NCBI RefSeq assembly: GCF_001039355.2
Contig: NW_019775410.1
Coordinates: 381,956 to 428,920 of the forward strand
Reading direction: 5' to 3'
Length of the DNA stretch: 46,965 bases
Source of the DNA: Lingula anatina
Taxonomy: Eukaryota > Brachiopoda > Lingulata > Lingulida > Lingulidae
Under the pieces are notes generated by a model. The model searched no databases. It saw nothing but the letters and a program-made list of their open reading frames with translations, and had not been told where the DNA came from. This document shows, piece by piece, positions 34,906 to 45,700 of this stretch (positions within the stretch are counted from its first letter, which is position 1; each line of letters starts with the position of its first letter). A program made the position numbers and the translations under genes.

Positions 34906-35078
34906 GGTGGACCTTCAGCAGTCGAAACCCAACGCCAAGGGTGTGGAGGGTGGTTGGCTTGGTATCCACGCCACCAATACCCCCCTTTCAAATAGTCTTA
35001 TATCCTTCCCTGCATGGCCTCAGTTACAGATAATTACTACTCATAATCGTTTAATAAATTTCATAATTTATTTCTTAG

Positions 35079-35154
35079 CAAGAGGAAGAAGATCCCGCTC
35101 TATTTTTGGATGAGGTGTCAGTGTCAACTTCTGATAACGGTGAATCTGAAAACG
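35079..35154 (+). CDS. Exon of DUF6589-type gene: QEEEDPALFLDE…
   Basis: A TTCTTAG acceptor and GTAAAC donor bound 25 codons plus one base (QEEEDPALFLDEVSVSTSDN…), acidic and low-complexity, entering in phase 0 and leaving in phase 1. Confidence 0.5.
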
Positions 35155-35298
35155 GTAAACGTTTAGTGATAATAATAATAGTAGAAATGTAGTGTGACCT
35201 TAATCGTGTTACGTAAAGTAAATTATGATGAAGTTTCTATCATTTAAAAATAAAGAGGAAATAAATACAATGCCAAAAATATTTTTTTCCTTTAATAG

Positions 35299-35373
35299 TA
35301 TATGTCACTGATACCAATACGTTGAGCAGCATGGATGATTTTGAAGAAGAAATAGATGCAGATGGAGATGAAG
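35299..35373 (+). CDS. Exon of DUF6589-type gene: acidic linker
   Basis: A TTTAATAG acceptor and GTACTA donor bound 75 bases, phase 1 in and 1 out, encoding YVTDTNTLSSMDDFEEEIDA and more acidic residues. Together with the preceding exon this forms an acidic, probably unstructured linker before the conserved region. Confidence 0.5.
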
Positions 35374-35596
35374 GTACTAAGTAACATAGGAAGAAAATAA
35401 AAGAAACAAAATTTAATAGTCGGATTATAAGTAAATGAAATATGTTTAACTTGTAATAATTGTGAAATAAATAAGGTTAAGATATAATAATTGTGCGTGC
35501 GCGCACAAGCGACCCGTGTGTTAAAATGTCATATTAAAATATTAGATATATCTCCATACTTTTTATTTATATATTTTTATAAATTTATTTTACCAG

Positions 35597-36159
35597 TTGA
35601 AGGCTATGCCCTGGTGTGGGACAATGTCCAGTTGGAAACGAAAAGAAGGCATCACGTCAAGGATGGAAGGTAAAAATTTTCATATATGGGCATTGTGTTA
35701 TGCAATTAAAAACCGAATTAGGTAAGTTTTATTAATGTTTCTTTAAGTAAAATAAAGTATAATTTTATAATAAAAAGTAAGTGGTACACCAATGCAATTT
35801 GGTTTTTTAATACTCTAATTATCTATACTTTCATGCACCTGGATGACAACTACAGAAACTGCATTTCGGCAAGGGACATACCCATTAAAAATTTCCTGCC
35901 TACAGTACAAGATAATGATTTTCTGAAAGACAGAATGGGTAAGTACTCTTTTTAACATGTTAAAATTTAATTAAATAGATATTTTAAGTATTCATCAAAT
36001 AAGTAATATGTTTCTGTAATACTTATATTTCACACATTTACAGTTGTCATTGTTCAACGCATTGCTTGGAAATATATGCTTGGTGTGAGGGAGAAGTTCA
36101 AGCCCATCTTCCACATTGTCCATGAATACTCCGAAGACATGTCCAGGAAAAGTGAAAGG
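35597..36159 (+). pseudogene. DUF6589-type transposon protein, conserved region over three exon-like pieces
   Basis: Piece 1 (35597-35669) reads GYALVWDNVQLETKRRHHV…; piece 2 (35672-35721) continues FHIWALCYAIKNRI but is offset by one base from piece 1. After a GTAAGT site, piece 3 (to 35938) has ISARDIPIKNFLPTVQDND and FLKDRM; piece 4 (36044-36159) has VIVQRIAWKYMLGVREKFKP, then FHIVHEYSEDMSRKSER. The order DN-x(n)-R-x(n)-AYAVxxRI, a LLP-acidic segment, and H-x-x-Y-x-E-M-S-x-KSE matches DUF6589, a domain of unknown function carried by transposon-derived genes in animals and fungi. The one-base offset at 35670 and a TGA at 36178 suggest a decaying copy. Confidence 0.65.
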
Positions 36160-36804
36160 GTAAGGGTAAGGGTACCGTGAGCTTGTAAGACTGGAAAAAA
36201 CTGGATTGAGAAAAATGTTTGGTGCCTTCCCAAGAATTATACACCACCTGCGCAAGTCTTGAAATCTGCTCCCTCCGTGGAGTATGATGGACAGAAGACT
36301 TGTAATTTCAGGCTTGGGAAAGACCTAAACATTACCCTCATTACCCAGGTGGTTGATGGGAGTGGCTCGGTTCAGCCTATGGAGGTGGAAACGCAATTGG
36401 GTGAGGCTGAACTTGGTGTCAAATAACATCGACCCCAACTCCAGTCTTGACTCCATTGAGGAGGACAGACTTCTTGGAGTCCCAAGGGAGACCGAAATCA
36501 GCATGAAATCTCAACATACCAGTCATCTCATCTAGCTGGACCTCTGACCCTCCAATAACTAACTGTTCACTTATGCAAATATAGAGTGCATTAGAGGTGA
36601 TCTAGCTCATCTGCACTAACACAGTAAAATACTTACTGTCTCAGAAGATCTGTTTTAACTTGTAGAAGTCACATACTAGTGTAAAGAATGCAATTTTTCC
36701 ATATAACTTACACTTGGGTAAGTCATTATTTTAATCTTTAAGGCCTGTTTGAAATGATGTTCCAAATCCTGTACAAGTTATGAACATCTGCTCTCTTTTT
36801 TCAG
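36160..36804 (+). other. Open but unassigned stretch between mobile-element genes
   Basis: A frame from 36181 to 36424 (KTGKNWIEKNVWCLPKNY… to QPMEVETQLGEAELGVK) has protein-like composition and no stop until 36423. It is in frame with the stop at 36178 and I cannot place it in either neighbour. It may be an exon of the YqaJ-type gene that follows. Confidence 0.35.
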
Positions 36805-37890
36805 ATTGGGGGAAACGTGTTCACACATTGGAATGGTGCTGTATAAAGTGGAAACCACAGTGAGGCTAGGATACACAACCTCTGCCTGCACTGATTTGCC
36901 ATGTCAGTGGAATGAATGCTATGTTAAGGATGTTGAACCAGCCCCCATTGCATCTATACAGTGAAGAGGCTAAGAAAAAGCTGAGGGAGAGCACAAGAGT
37001 CCACAGGGAAATGCCGCAGCCAGCCACTTACGAGGAACAGCACAGATTCCTACAGTCAATTATACTTGGGACTGCTGTAGTCGGACTTAGTGCTTGGAGC
37101 GAGTACAATGAGGCCTTCATAGAAGAAAAATCTGAAGATTTTTCCCCTGTTACCACGGTTCCAGACAATCTGAGAACTCTCTACAAGGAACAATACACGA
37201 CCCTTAGCAAGGAAGATATGATTGATGTGTGTAATGACATTTATGCTAAACATGATATAACACCTGAGGAAATTAAAAAGTGTTGAGGAGACAACAAGGT
37301 TACAATCCTTATCCTCCGCCTGGCATGAAATAAGGACTGGCAGAATAACTGCATCTATTGCTGGTGACGTTATGCAGACAAGCGTTTCCAAGCCGTCCTC
37401 TACACTGCTACAGAAGACATGCAATCCATCTGACCAGCCTCTTAGAGCACCTGCTGTTGAGTGGGAGAGAGATTGAATGAGGGAATGCTTATGATCTGTA
37501 CAGGCATGTTGTTTGGGAAGACTCATGCAAGCCAAAGCTGTGCCCATCAGGAAGAGTGTATATGTGGCAGACCATGTTGGGCTTCAACATTCTGAGACCC
37601 ATTTAACAAAGTCAGGTTTACTGCTTTCACCACAAAAACCACATATTGGTGCATCACCAGATGGCATTATCACATGTTTATGTTGCGGACTTAGTGTTCT
37701 TGAGATAAAATGCCCGTTCAACTGTCGTGAGGACACCATGGAGGACATATCCAAAGAGAATTTTTGCCTAGATTATTCATTTTCTCTCAAAAAAAAAAAA
37801 AAAAAAAAAAGTACTATGCCCACAAGCACTATGTGCATAAACTTACGTTAGACTACTGTCGTTATGTTTTTGCCGTACGTTCTGTCCTAT
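36805..37890 (+). pseudogene. SWIM zinc finger-YqaJ nuclease gene remnant
   Basis: After a TTTTTCAG acceptor, the frame reads LGETCSHIGMVLYKVETTVR with TDLPCQWNECY: the C-x-H end of a SWIM zinc finger followed by the CT-x-x-PCQWN segment typical of these genes. Past 36940 the sequence shifts frame into LYSEEAKKKLRESTRVHREM. From 37283 a third frame gives WHEIRTGRITASIAGDV, the start of a YqaJ domain, and from 37513 another frame contains GASPDG (37649) and LEIKCPF (37699), the D…E-x-K active-site motifs of the YqaJ exonuclease fold. Several frameshifts and an A run of about 23 bp at 37789 show it is inactive. Such genes are common in transposon families of invertebrates. Confidence 0.8.
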
Positions 37891-38462
37891 CTTCTCCTAT
37901 AACCAAGGACCCCATACCAGGTACGGCTGGTAGACTAACTGGGTGAGACAAGTGCAGAAAACAAGCACGAGAGGCCCTATTCACGTTTTGAATCTCGTAA
38001 ATTATCGGACCTGACGCGAGGTTAGCCAAGGACACCTTGGTGTCTCAACCGTGATTGTGTTTTTACCATAGAAGTACTTCTATGGTTTTTACCTTGCACC
38101 TGCCTTACAGCGGACTTGCGCGCTTCTGCTTCGTCGGAGCTCATTTGAGCATATCATTTTTTAAAAGAAATGCATTGTTATTTTTTAATTTTGCCAAGCC
38201 CTGTTTGAAGATGAAAAAAAAAAATTAAGAGTAAACACTCCGCAAAGTAACCACCCTGGCCGCTACATGTTACATGTAAAATAACACAGAATATTTGAAA
38301 AACTGACAACAAATGGAATTTTCGAAAAATTAAGAACATAACAAATTAGGTGACCTCTTGTAGGCCCTAAAGAGCAGGTAATAAGGAACAAATTATTATA
38401 TCTTATATTTTTTAATTTCTTTATTCTAAAAATGCGCCGCAGTGACAACTTCAAAGGAATTA
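37891..38462. other. No gene recognised
   Basis: Contains a short hairpin-like pair around GAAGTACTTC at 38071 and otherwise unremarkable sequence. Confidence 0.4.
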
Positions 38463-39799
38463 GGCAGGGGAGACCGGGGCACGTTAGACCCCTTTTCCTT
38501 TGATCGGTTGTAGTTCAGCTGCTTGACGACGAATCTCAATGATGTGCTTTGAGTAGATAGACTGCTAAATTTCCTTTTTTTATACATTGTTTAAATGTAA
38601 AGAAGACCTTGCGTTTTAACGTTCGGTCTCTCGATGGGGCACGATGGGGCAAATTCAAATACTTTCCTACCGATTTCTTTTATTTCCATTTCACATGAAT
38701 ACCTTAAAAATAGGTATTTTGGTGCTAAACAGTGACGATACACTTGAAATAAATAATATAGTTAGGTTTTAGAAAGATATGTAGGCCTAATTGAAATTGT
38801 TTGTTTGGTACATGTATGTCCTTGAACTTCATATATTGAGCTACTATTTTTTAATGCATAGGTCTTTATACTTCTCATGCATATCAATAACAGAACATGA
38901 AGGAACTGACCTACGTCAATATTGAAACCCCACATTTAATCCAACAGGAAAACTTTCTAACATTTGAAACACAACAAAGCCTTCAAATGCAAAACATCAA
39001 CTTTAATCACAAAGAACATTTTAACATACACAATTTATTTGAAATAATGCCACGTTAAGAAAATATTTAAAAAAAAATAGATAACAACTCCAATGATCTT
39101 TAAACAATGTTAATATTTCCGGCTAGATGCCATAGTGTTTCTCTGGAAAATATAAGTTAATGATATGTACATGTATTAAATATTTGATTTATAGGCTACG
39201 TGCGTGGTTGAAAAAACGCGACAATTAAAAAGTGAAGATACAAGCTTGAGTTTTAACCCCATTAATGGCGCTGAAAAGTTAGCATATAACAAACTTTTTT
39301 TGGCTTAAAAATAATTATTTTTAGATCAAGTCTTTCGCCAAAGCCACGGGGCACGTGCGGCCCCTGGCCGAACGTACCCAACCCAGGGGCCGAACGTGCC
39401 CCACCTTGAGGGGCCGAACTTGCCCCAAGCCTGCATTCCGAATGTATGTTACCATAGCAACATAATAAACAAGTCGACAGTGTGGTGTCATACCTCATTT
39501 AAATTGGCTTTCTATATGGTCTTATATTATAATGCATTGGTGACAGGGATTCAACTAATTAATGCTGAAGTAGACCCAAATTAAAAAAACCCGTAAAAAA
39601 ATTTAACACGTGAAAAATAAGTTTTTCAATCATATCTTCCGAACGGAGTGCACCACAGAAGCCTTATTTTTGTAGGATCCGCTAAATAGATCAAGTGACA
39701 CGTAAAGAGGTCGCTGCTGGACCAAAAGTGTTAATTGTGGAAAATACGAGTGAAAGCCGAACGTGCCCCGGGGCCGAACGTGCCCGGTCTCCCACTGCC
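38463..39799. mobile_element. ~1.3-kb non-autonomous DNA transposon with ~30-bp TIRs
   Basis: The left end reads GGCAGGGGAGACCGGGGCAC, and the right end is its inverted form with a few changes (GGCAGTGGGAGACCGGGCAC on the opposite strand). Near both ends the phrase GGGGCCGAACGTGCCCC or a variant repeats (38477, 38634, 39346-39425, 39757-39785), giving subterminal repeats. The interior is AT-rich with no transposase. 'GGGGAGACCGGGGCA' ends are widespread in invertebrate repeats; I do not assign a superfamily. Confidence 0.75.
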
Positions 39800-40046
39800 G
39801 GGGTAAAGCTCCTAAAATCCTTAAAAAAGGAAACTGTTTACTTGAACATGACTTGGCGATCTCTGACCTACATGATTTCTGTCCCTGACATAGCCTATAT
39901 ACTAATCCCTTCTCCAAGATGGCTGAGGACATTAAACTACCGGAAAGTGGGTGGGTGGCAAAAGCTTGTATAATACACATAATGAAGATAGAAATTATTG
40001 ATACCCGTACCTTAGAGACCATTACCAGGCCCTATCGTACTATTTT
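39800..40046. other. No gene recognised
   Basis: A short unique segment between two mobile elements. Confidence 0.4.
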
Positions 40047-40240
40047 GGATCGAACTATCTCCAGGGGGATTCTCGCTTAATTGCAATTAACTTAAGCGGC
40101 TTAATTAGATGCCTGTCACGCCCACTGAAGCTGATTTATTCATTAACTATCGTTTAGCAGCTTCAGCAGGCGTCTCAGACATCTAAGCCACTTAAGCTGA
40201 AAGGAATTTAGCGAGAAACCCCGTGGACATGAACCGATCC
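40047..40240. mobile_element. ~190-bp palindromic MITE, copy 1
   Basis: Almost the entire element is an inverted repeat: GGATCGAACTATCTCCAGGG… GATTCTCGCTTAATTGC on the left pairs with the right half, and the central arms contain TGAAGCTG/CAGCTTCA. A relative lies at 45701-45890. No coding capacity. A transcript through it would form a long hairpin. Confidence 0.8.
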
Positions 40241-41111
40241 TGTTAGATCGATCTAGGGATGGGAATCCAGCGTTACTTTCATGGACTGCAAGTGGATTCC
40301 TCTAAACTTCTCAGTCATGGTGGTAGCCGTGACATCTCACAACTTGAAGCCAGAAATAAAATCGTTTGTATTTGGTGCCATACAAGGTCACGTCAGAAAA
40401 AAAATTAATAGAAATAATGAATAAATCAATAAATAAAAATAAAAACGTGCCAATTTCTTGTGGCTTATACAAGGAAAACGAAGCCATGCCCGGTACAGTA
40501 TGTGATTTGTGGATGTAGACCTACATGTACTAGCCAGGAAAGTGTTGTTGTAAATCATTGGCCATTCATTTAGAGGTAAATTATAATATCAAGGTTTAGA
40601 TTAAACATCGAATTTTAATACAAGGACGGGCCGAGCAATGATTCGTTTAAATAACCTTTAAATAACACAAATTTAGAAATTAATAATTGCGCCAAAGGGA
40701 CAGAGTTGGAAAAGTCGGCAGTAGTTTCAAAAATTAAAATAAAATAATAATAAAAATAATGCCTCTTAGGACATCTTTTGTTTAAAGGACGTATATAATA
40801 CATGTTCCGTGTTCAAAATACACTGAACGCGTAAAACGAATACCTGTGTCTGTTATCATTGTCATCACGCACATCTATGAGTGTCCAGAGATAGGACTAC
40901 CTGTGATTATGTAAATCACTGCATTCCACGGAAATAAATATGTTTATTGATATTTAAAATAAAAGGAACATTGGTTGCTCAGTTTTTAATATCTTGTGGT
41001 ATCTTTAAAGTGTTGCCCAACCGGACCCAGGCTTTGACAACCGTTGAACACTGCGGTTTAAAGGGGATGGGGGGAGAGGCGGAATGAGGGGAGGGGGGAG
41101 TGCGGTATCAA
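40241..41111. other. No gene recognised
   Basis: AT-rich with AATAAA-like runs near 40400-40445. The last ~70 bp before the tRNA gene are G-rich (GGGGATGGGGGGAGAGG). Confidence 0.4.
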
Positions 41112-41182
41112 GCATCGGTGGTTCAGTGGTAGAATGCTCGCCTGCCACGCGGGCGGCCCGGGTTCGATTCCCGGCCGATGCA
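41112..41182 (+). tRNA. tRNA-Gly (GCC)
   Basis: A 71-nt cloverleaf: acceptor GCATCGG pairs with CCGATGC, discriminator A at 41182; D-arm/A box TGGTTCAGTGG (41119-41129); anticodon GCC at 41144-41146 in loop TGCCACG on a CGCC/GGCG-type stem; B box GGTTCGATTCC (41161-41171). A T6 run at 41187-41192 is a Pol III terminator. It differs from the usual animal sequence at a paired acceptor position by a compensatory change, so it looks intact. CCA is not encoded, as expected in eukaryotes. Confidence 0.97.
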
Positions 41183-41186
41183 ATAA

Positions 41187-41192
41187 TTTTTT
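41187..41192 (+). terminator. Pol III terminator of tRNA-Gly
   Basis: A run of six T four bases after the mature 3' end. Confidence 0.85.
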
Positions 41193-41639
41193 AACTGGTT
41201 TTATTTTTTTTATCTCCGACAAAGAAACAAGCAAAAATTGCTGACAACAAGGAACAATCCACTCAACAAGCGACATCATCTGGTTGCCTTGTCAGTAACT
41301 GTAGTAATTTGATCCGTATTATTTTTGCTCTCCCATATCTTAAAACATGTTATTTACATTATGTTATTTACGTATATTTTCAAATAGGTATTTTAATAAG
41401 TGAAAACTTGTGACGCACACTACACACAAAGAGCTGAAAGCGGTTTGTTTGAATGGTAGCAGTAGAAAGAGGGGGCGGGGGAAGGAGGAATTTCAAAGGA
41501 CGGGTCTTTCTTAGTTCATGAGTAGTTTTTACTTAAAGACAACGAAGTTCTTCATTCCATACAATAAATCATTTCTTTAAAATAAAAGTCCTGAATTGAG
41601 AAAATTTGTTTCGGGTGGAGAATGCAGGGGCAGATTGAG
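41193..41639. other. No gene recognised
   Basis: Unique AT-rich flank of the tRNA gene. Confidence 0.4.
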
Positions 41640-41775
41640 GCCGTCTTTTGGATTTTCGAGTTCACATTGACGGGTATCTAATTTTTTCTGTCGGAAGACG
41701 GTCAAAAATGGAGGATGCATCAACAAAGATAATTTGGAAGATTGTCAGAAAAAATCTCTGGATCCGCCCCTATGC
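41640..41775 (+). repeat. Dispersed repeat, inverted relative of 4385-4545
   Basis: Shares GCCGTCTT…GGTATCTAATTTTTTCTGTC, GAAGACGGTC and the ending GGATCCGCCCC with the reverse complement of the earlier copy. Confidence 0.75.
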
Positions 41776-41800
41776 CAATAAATTGGAAATTAGTTGGCTA

Positions 41801-42056
41801 GCAGGGGCGGATCCAGGATTATCTGAAGCAGTGAAGGGGGGCTCCGCGGATGGCGTGGGGTACGGGGCCCGATGAAGAGCCCTGAAAATTTTTGGTATTT
41901 AAGAGGGCGAAAGGTGCCATTTGGTATGGTTTAGAATTATGATTCAGCTAATCAAAATTCTAATTTCAAGAGGGGACCAGAAATCGAAGGAGAGGGGGTG
42001 GGGGGAGAATCAGGACCCCCTAACCCCCCCCCCCCCCTCTAAATCTGCCACTTGCT
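41801..42056. mobile_element. Short non-autonomous element with GGGGCGGATCCAG-type ends
   Basis: Starts GCAGGGGCGGATCCAGGATT and ends CTAAATCTGCCACTTGC, imperfect inverted termini. The right half is shared, inverted, with 34788-34905. Contains a G-rich segment and a C run near 42022-42037. A ~4-bp GCTA-like repeat at the edges is not convincing as a target duplication. Confidence 0.6.
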
Positions 42057-42896
42057 AGGGTGTTGGTCAGTGTAAACACATGTATATTTTACTGGATTTT
42101 ATTCGTTTTCATTTGTGAATGTACACCTAAGAATATAATAATTTCAATCAGACATTTTCTGTGGTCCACTTTGCGTTTCATTCAATAGTTTTCAAATAAA
42201 AAACTCGAATCATTTTCAGTTTTCTGCTTTTACAGACTACATGCAAATCTTGAATAAAATTGTTTATCTGTTAAACATTTAAATCCACTAAAGATAACTT
42301 TTTCATATTTCCGGTGATTCTGATTTTTTTGGTATCTCTTTCTTGAAAATTCCCAAAATACTAATGTTTGTTTGGCCTCCCGCTGTCAACTTCGTTTGAA
42401 GCGTCATTTAGATTGTGCTTGCACCGGTCTCGTTACAGAAATGAACATCAAATCACAGTTTATTACCCAAGGCAATCTAATTTGTTTTGTTGTCGTTGGA
42501 CCTATGTGGATTTGATTGCCTCTGCAGCAAAAATGCAAAATCAAAGACATGCAAATTATTTTCCGCCTTGCTGGGTGGGTGGGTCTTCGGAATATATAAA
42601 CTTACGTATTCAGATTATTTTTTCTCTCCCCACTTACCATGTGAATAACATTCGAATAAAATAAGGTCATAAGTGTAGGAGCAGAGAGGATTGGTAGACC
42701 CCCTCACTTTTTAACCTCTCAGTCAAAGGCCTAAGTACACTTAAAGGGAAGTTTATTTCCTTGTTCTTTCAATCACCAGTTTCACGCACAAATAAAATCA
42801 ATGTATTAGCACAGCCACTTTTATCAGAAGACTGAGACACCAGTCAAGCGAATCCTTACTACATTAACATAATTTTGCTGTTACCCCTCCACCCGT

Positions 42897-42927
<31 letters not shown>

Positions 42928-43262
42928 TATCTAACAGAAAACTCCATCGCAACTCAGTCGCAATGTTATCGTCCAATACCAGTATATCAATGAGCCACTG
43001 TCTTGTACGGTATTTGCCGGTCGATACAGGTCGATCAAGGAAAGAAAATAACAAGTAGCGTTTTAATAATAATAATAATAAGAAGAATAAGAATAATAAT
43101 AATGTTAAATAAGCCTATTAAAAGTGAAGGTCTTGGGTTGCCGGACCAGGGTAGAAATAGTGCTGCGATCACTGTCTTCATTAAGGCTGTGGTGCCGAGG
43201 GAACACACTTGATGTGCCCCCCCCCCCCCCCACACACACACACACACACACACACATCCCGC
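42057..43262. other. No gene recognised; microsatellites
   Basis: Holds (TTTA)n at 42896-42929, an AAT/AAG-type run at 43063-43103 and a C run followed by (CA)n at 43217-43257. Short open frames here have no recognised family. Confidence 0.5.
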
Positions 43263-44212
43263 TCCTACGCCTGTGTATCAAATTTATTGTTGGCTTGTTT
43301 ATCTTAGAACTGCCGGCAGTTGAACAGTTAACGTGGTCAACACATTTTTAGGGAGAGTCAGATGGCATAGAGAGGTGTCAAGTTGTCTGCAAAGTGCTAC
43401 ACGGTAAAAGAGGAAGAGTGGGCTATTTTTACACTTTTCTAAAAGATTTTAATAAATTCTGAATACAACAGCTGTACGCTGTCTTTATAATTTTCTGTTA
43501 AATTATTACCTCTCTCTCGTCGGTCTCCCAGCAAATGTTCCACGACCGAAAAATTCAATAATGTTTTTTATAGCTAACAACTAAATTATATTTTAATATC
43601 TTCAATTTTTCATTTTCGGGTAAATAAAAAGTGGCTTTCATGGGTTAAAAATATACCCTAATTAAAGTTTGAAAATGCATAATAACAGTGAATGATTCTT
43701 AAATAAATTGACTGGTTAGTGGCAGTTGGTTGTGAAAGGGTTAAGCGCCCCCCCCCCTCCTCCCCTCTCGCCCTATCCCCGCTCCTCACCCTGAGCTTCA
43801 GAGATAACTTGAAACAAACATCTACACTATGGCATACCCTTGTCGTTTCCAGTCACTTGAAACGGCAAGGGTTAATTGCTATTAAGATCTGAAGTTCAGG
43901 GTGCGTCTCCTACACATGCGTATCAAAACTATCGTTGGCAGGTTCATCTTCTGCCGGGAGTTGAACAGTTAACGTGGTCAACAAATTTTTAGGGAGAGAC
44001 AGATGGCATAGAAAATTATCATGTTATCTGCAAAGTGCTACACAGTGAAACTAGAAAAGTGGGCTATTTTTACACTCTTCTCAAAAAGCATAATAGACTC
44101 TGATTATGTCAGCTCCACGATCTCTTTTTATTTTGCGGTTCAATAGATACCTCTCTCTATCGTCCGTCTCTCCCTAAAATGTTCCACTCCAGAAAAATCA
44201 ATAATGCTATGG
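43263..44212. repeat. Diverged ~300-bp direct repeat (43263-43565 and 43908-44212)
   Basis: Both copies share TTGAACAGTTAACGTGGTCA, TTTTTAGGGAGAG, CAGATGGCATAGA, TCTGCAAAGTGCTACAC, GTGGGCTATTTTTACAC and TACCTCTCTCT in the same order. They differ at many positions and by small indels, so unlike blocks 1-3 they are an old duplication, not two alleles. About 340 bp of other sequence separates them. Confidence 0.9.
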
Positions 44213-44296
44213 CAATTGACCTACATTCTCCACTGCAGTTATTGGCGCTAGTTTAACAATGTTATGACTTGGACGTGATAACGGGATTCACGCCTG

Positions 44297-44297
44297 N
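44297..44297. other. Assembly gap (single N)
   Basis: A lone ambiguous base; no duplicated sequence is seen across it within this window. Confidence 0.9.
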
Positions 44298-44329
44298 CCT
44301 TCGGATGAATTTTGTAACAGCTGGAAGGC

Positions 44330-44490
44330 TGGGGGCCGTAGCAATAGTCCGAAGGTTCAATAGTCCGAAGGTTCATTGGTCCGAATATTCACTATAGAAC
44401 CTTCGGACCAATGAATCCTTGATTAAAAAATCGATGAAAATGTTACCACTTTTCGGACCAATGAACCTTCGGACTATCGAGACGCCCCCG
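44330..44490. repeat. Palindromic repeat built from TCCGAAGGTTC units
   Basis: On the left AATAGTCCGAAGGTTCA occurs twice in tandem and then CATTGGTCCGAA. On the right TTCGGACCAATGAACCTTCG with GACTAT is the inverted form, and a third inverted piece lies at 44397-44415. The outer edges are also complementary (GGGGGCCGT against ACGCCCCC). No coding capacity. It may be a small foldback transposon. Confidence 0.85.
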
Positions 44491-45700
44491 GAAGGCTGAG
44501 TAGGGCTTTTGGACGAGAGCCCTGGTAGATATTAATAATCAACTTAATTCCGCATTTATAAAGAATGATCTTGTACTAAGAACTAAGGTACCAAGAGAAG
44601 TGCATTAAAATTCCTTTATTGATATTCTTTAGGAAAATAAAATGTAAAAAAAGGTTTGTTTTGCACTACAATATTACAGTAACAGGCATTTTACCTTTGA
44701 GCACAGAAAAATACCAAAAAGATAGGAATATAACGAAAAAAAAAAAAATAAAATAAGAACGCGAAAAAGGGGGCACGCCGGAAATACCAGGAAAGAAAAG
44801 AAAAAAAGAATTGATCCACCTCCCTAATTGGTAAACCTGGCCTTGACCTATATGGCAATCGGCATGACGTACCAAAAGAGAAAAAAGGAAATAAATGACA
44901 ATGAGCAAAAATGACCAAACACTGATACATTATTGTACTTGTGTCTGAAATAAGTGCTAGTAAGTGAAATGACAGTGAAAATTTTAAGGAAATGCTAGTT
45001 CCTTTTTTTAGATTTTTTTTAATTGAGAAAAATCAGTTTAATTGAAAAAAATAATTTAAAGGTACTGCAGGCGAATTTGAAAAAAAAAAAAAAGATTTAT
45101 TAAAAAGGAAAAGAGGGCTCCTCACACCAGGAAATAAAAAATGAAGAGATAAGTATAATATTTAAAAGTTTAGATAACGTTTGAGGTAAACTGATTAGAG
45201 CAGACACATAGCAGAAATTTAAATGAAAAGCATGCACAGTTGTCTGTTATCATCAAAAATACTACTTAATTATACAGACAATCTTTCAGCAAAGCATTTC
45301 ATTATAGAAAGCATAATCCCTTAATTTGGAGGTAATCAAAATTGCTATACTTGTATATTTTAAATAGGAAAATATACTTATTAATATTATTCCATTTTTT
45401 CACAAAAATTATTTGTCTTCTTTCGCAAAATTTAAGTGAAAAGAAAAAGATCAGAGAAAAAGAGAAACAATTTAACACACATTTTTTCCTGAAAAACATC
45501 CTTTATTACAGTGAAATAATAAAGAACAAACATAATATTGGCATGCATGTACTCAAAACCAAAATTACTCTTTCACTAGTATCTAAAAATCAAAAGATCT
45601 ATTTCTAGGAAAATGTATCAAAACAAACTGTAAAGTGCTGTTTTGGATTTCATCTGGAATCTTCATATCCACTCCACTGTTAGACTGGGTTCCCATACTT
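44491..45700. other. No gene recognised
   Basis: Very AT-rich with several A runs. Long open frames on the minus strand are Phe/Leu-rich products of base composition. Confidence 0.5.

Noticed and set aside
34905-35050. Exon-like segment between a TATTTAG and CAG sites
   Set aside because: It is contiguous with a dispersed repeat, and the flanking DUF6589-type exons at 34620 and 35079 join in phase without it.
36160-36180. GGGTAAGGGTAAGGGTA, telomere-like
   Set aside because: Only three short units at a splice-donor position (GTAAGG); too short and not a canonical animal telomere repeat.
41058-41279. Minus-strand frame containing RPGIEPGPPAWQ
   Set aside because: This is the antisense translation of the tRNA-Gly gene.
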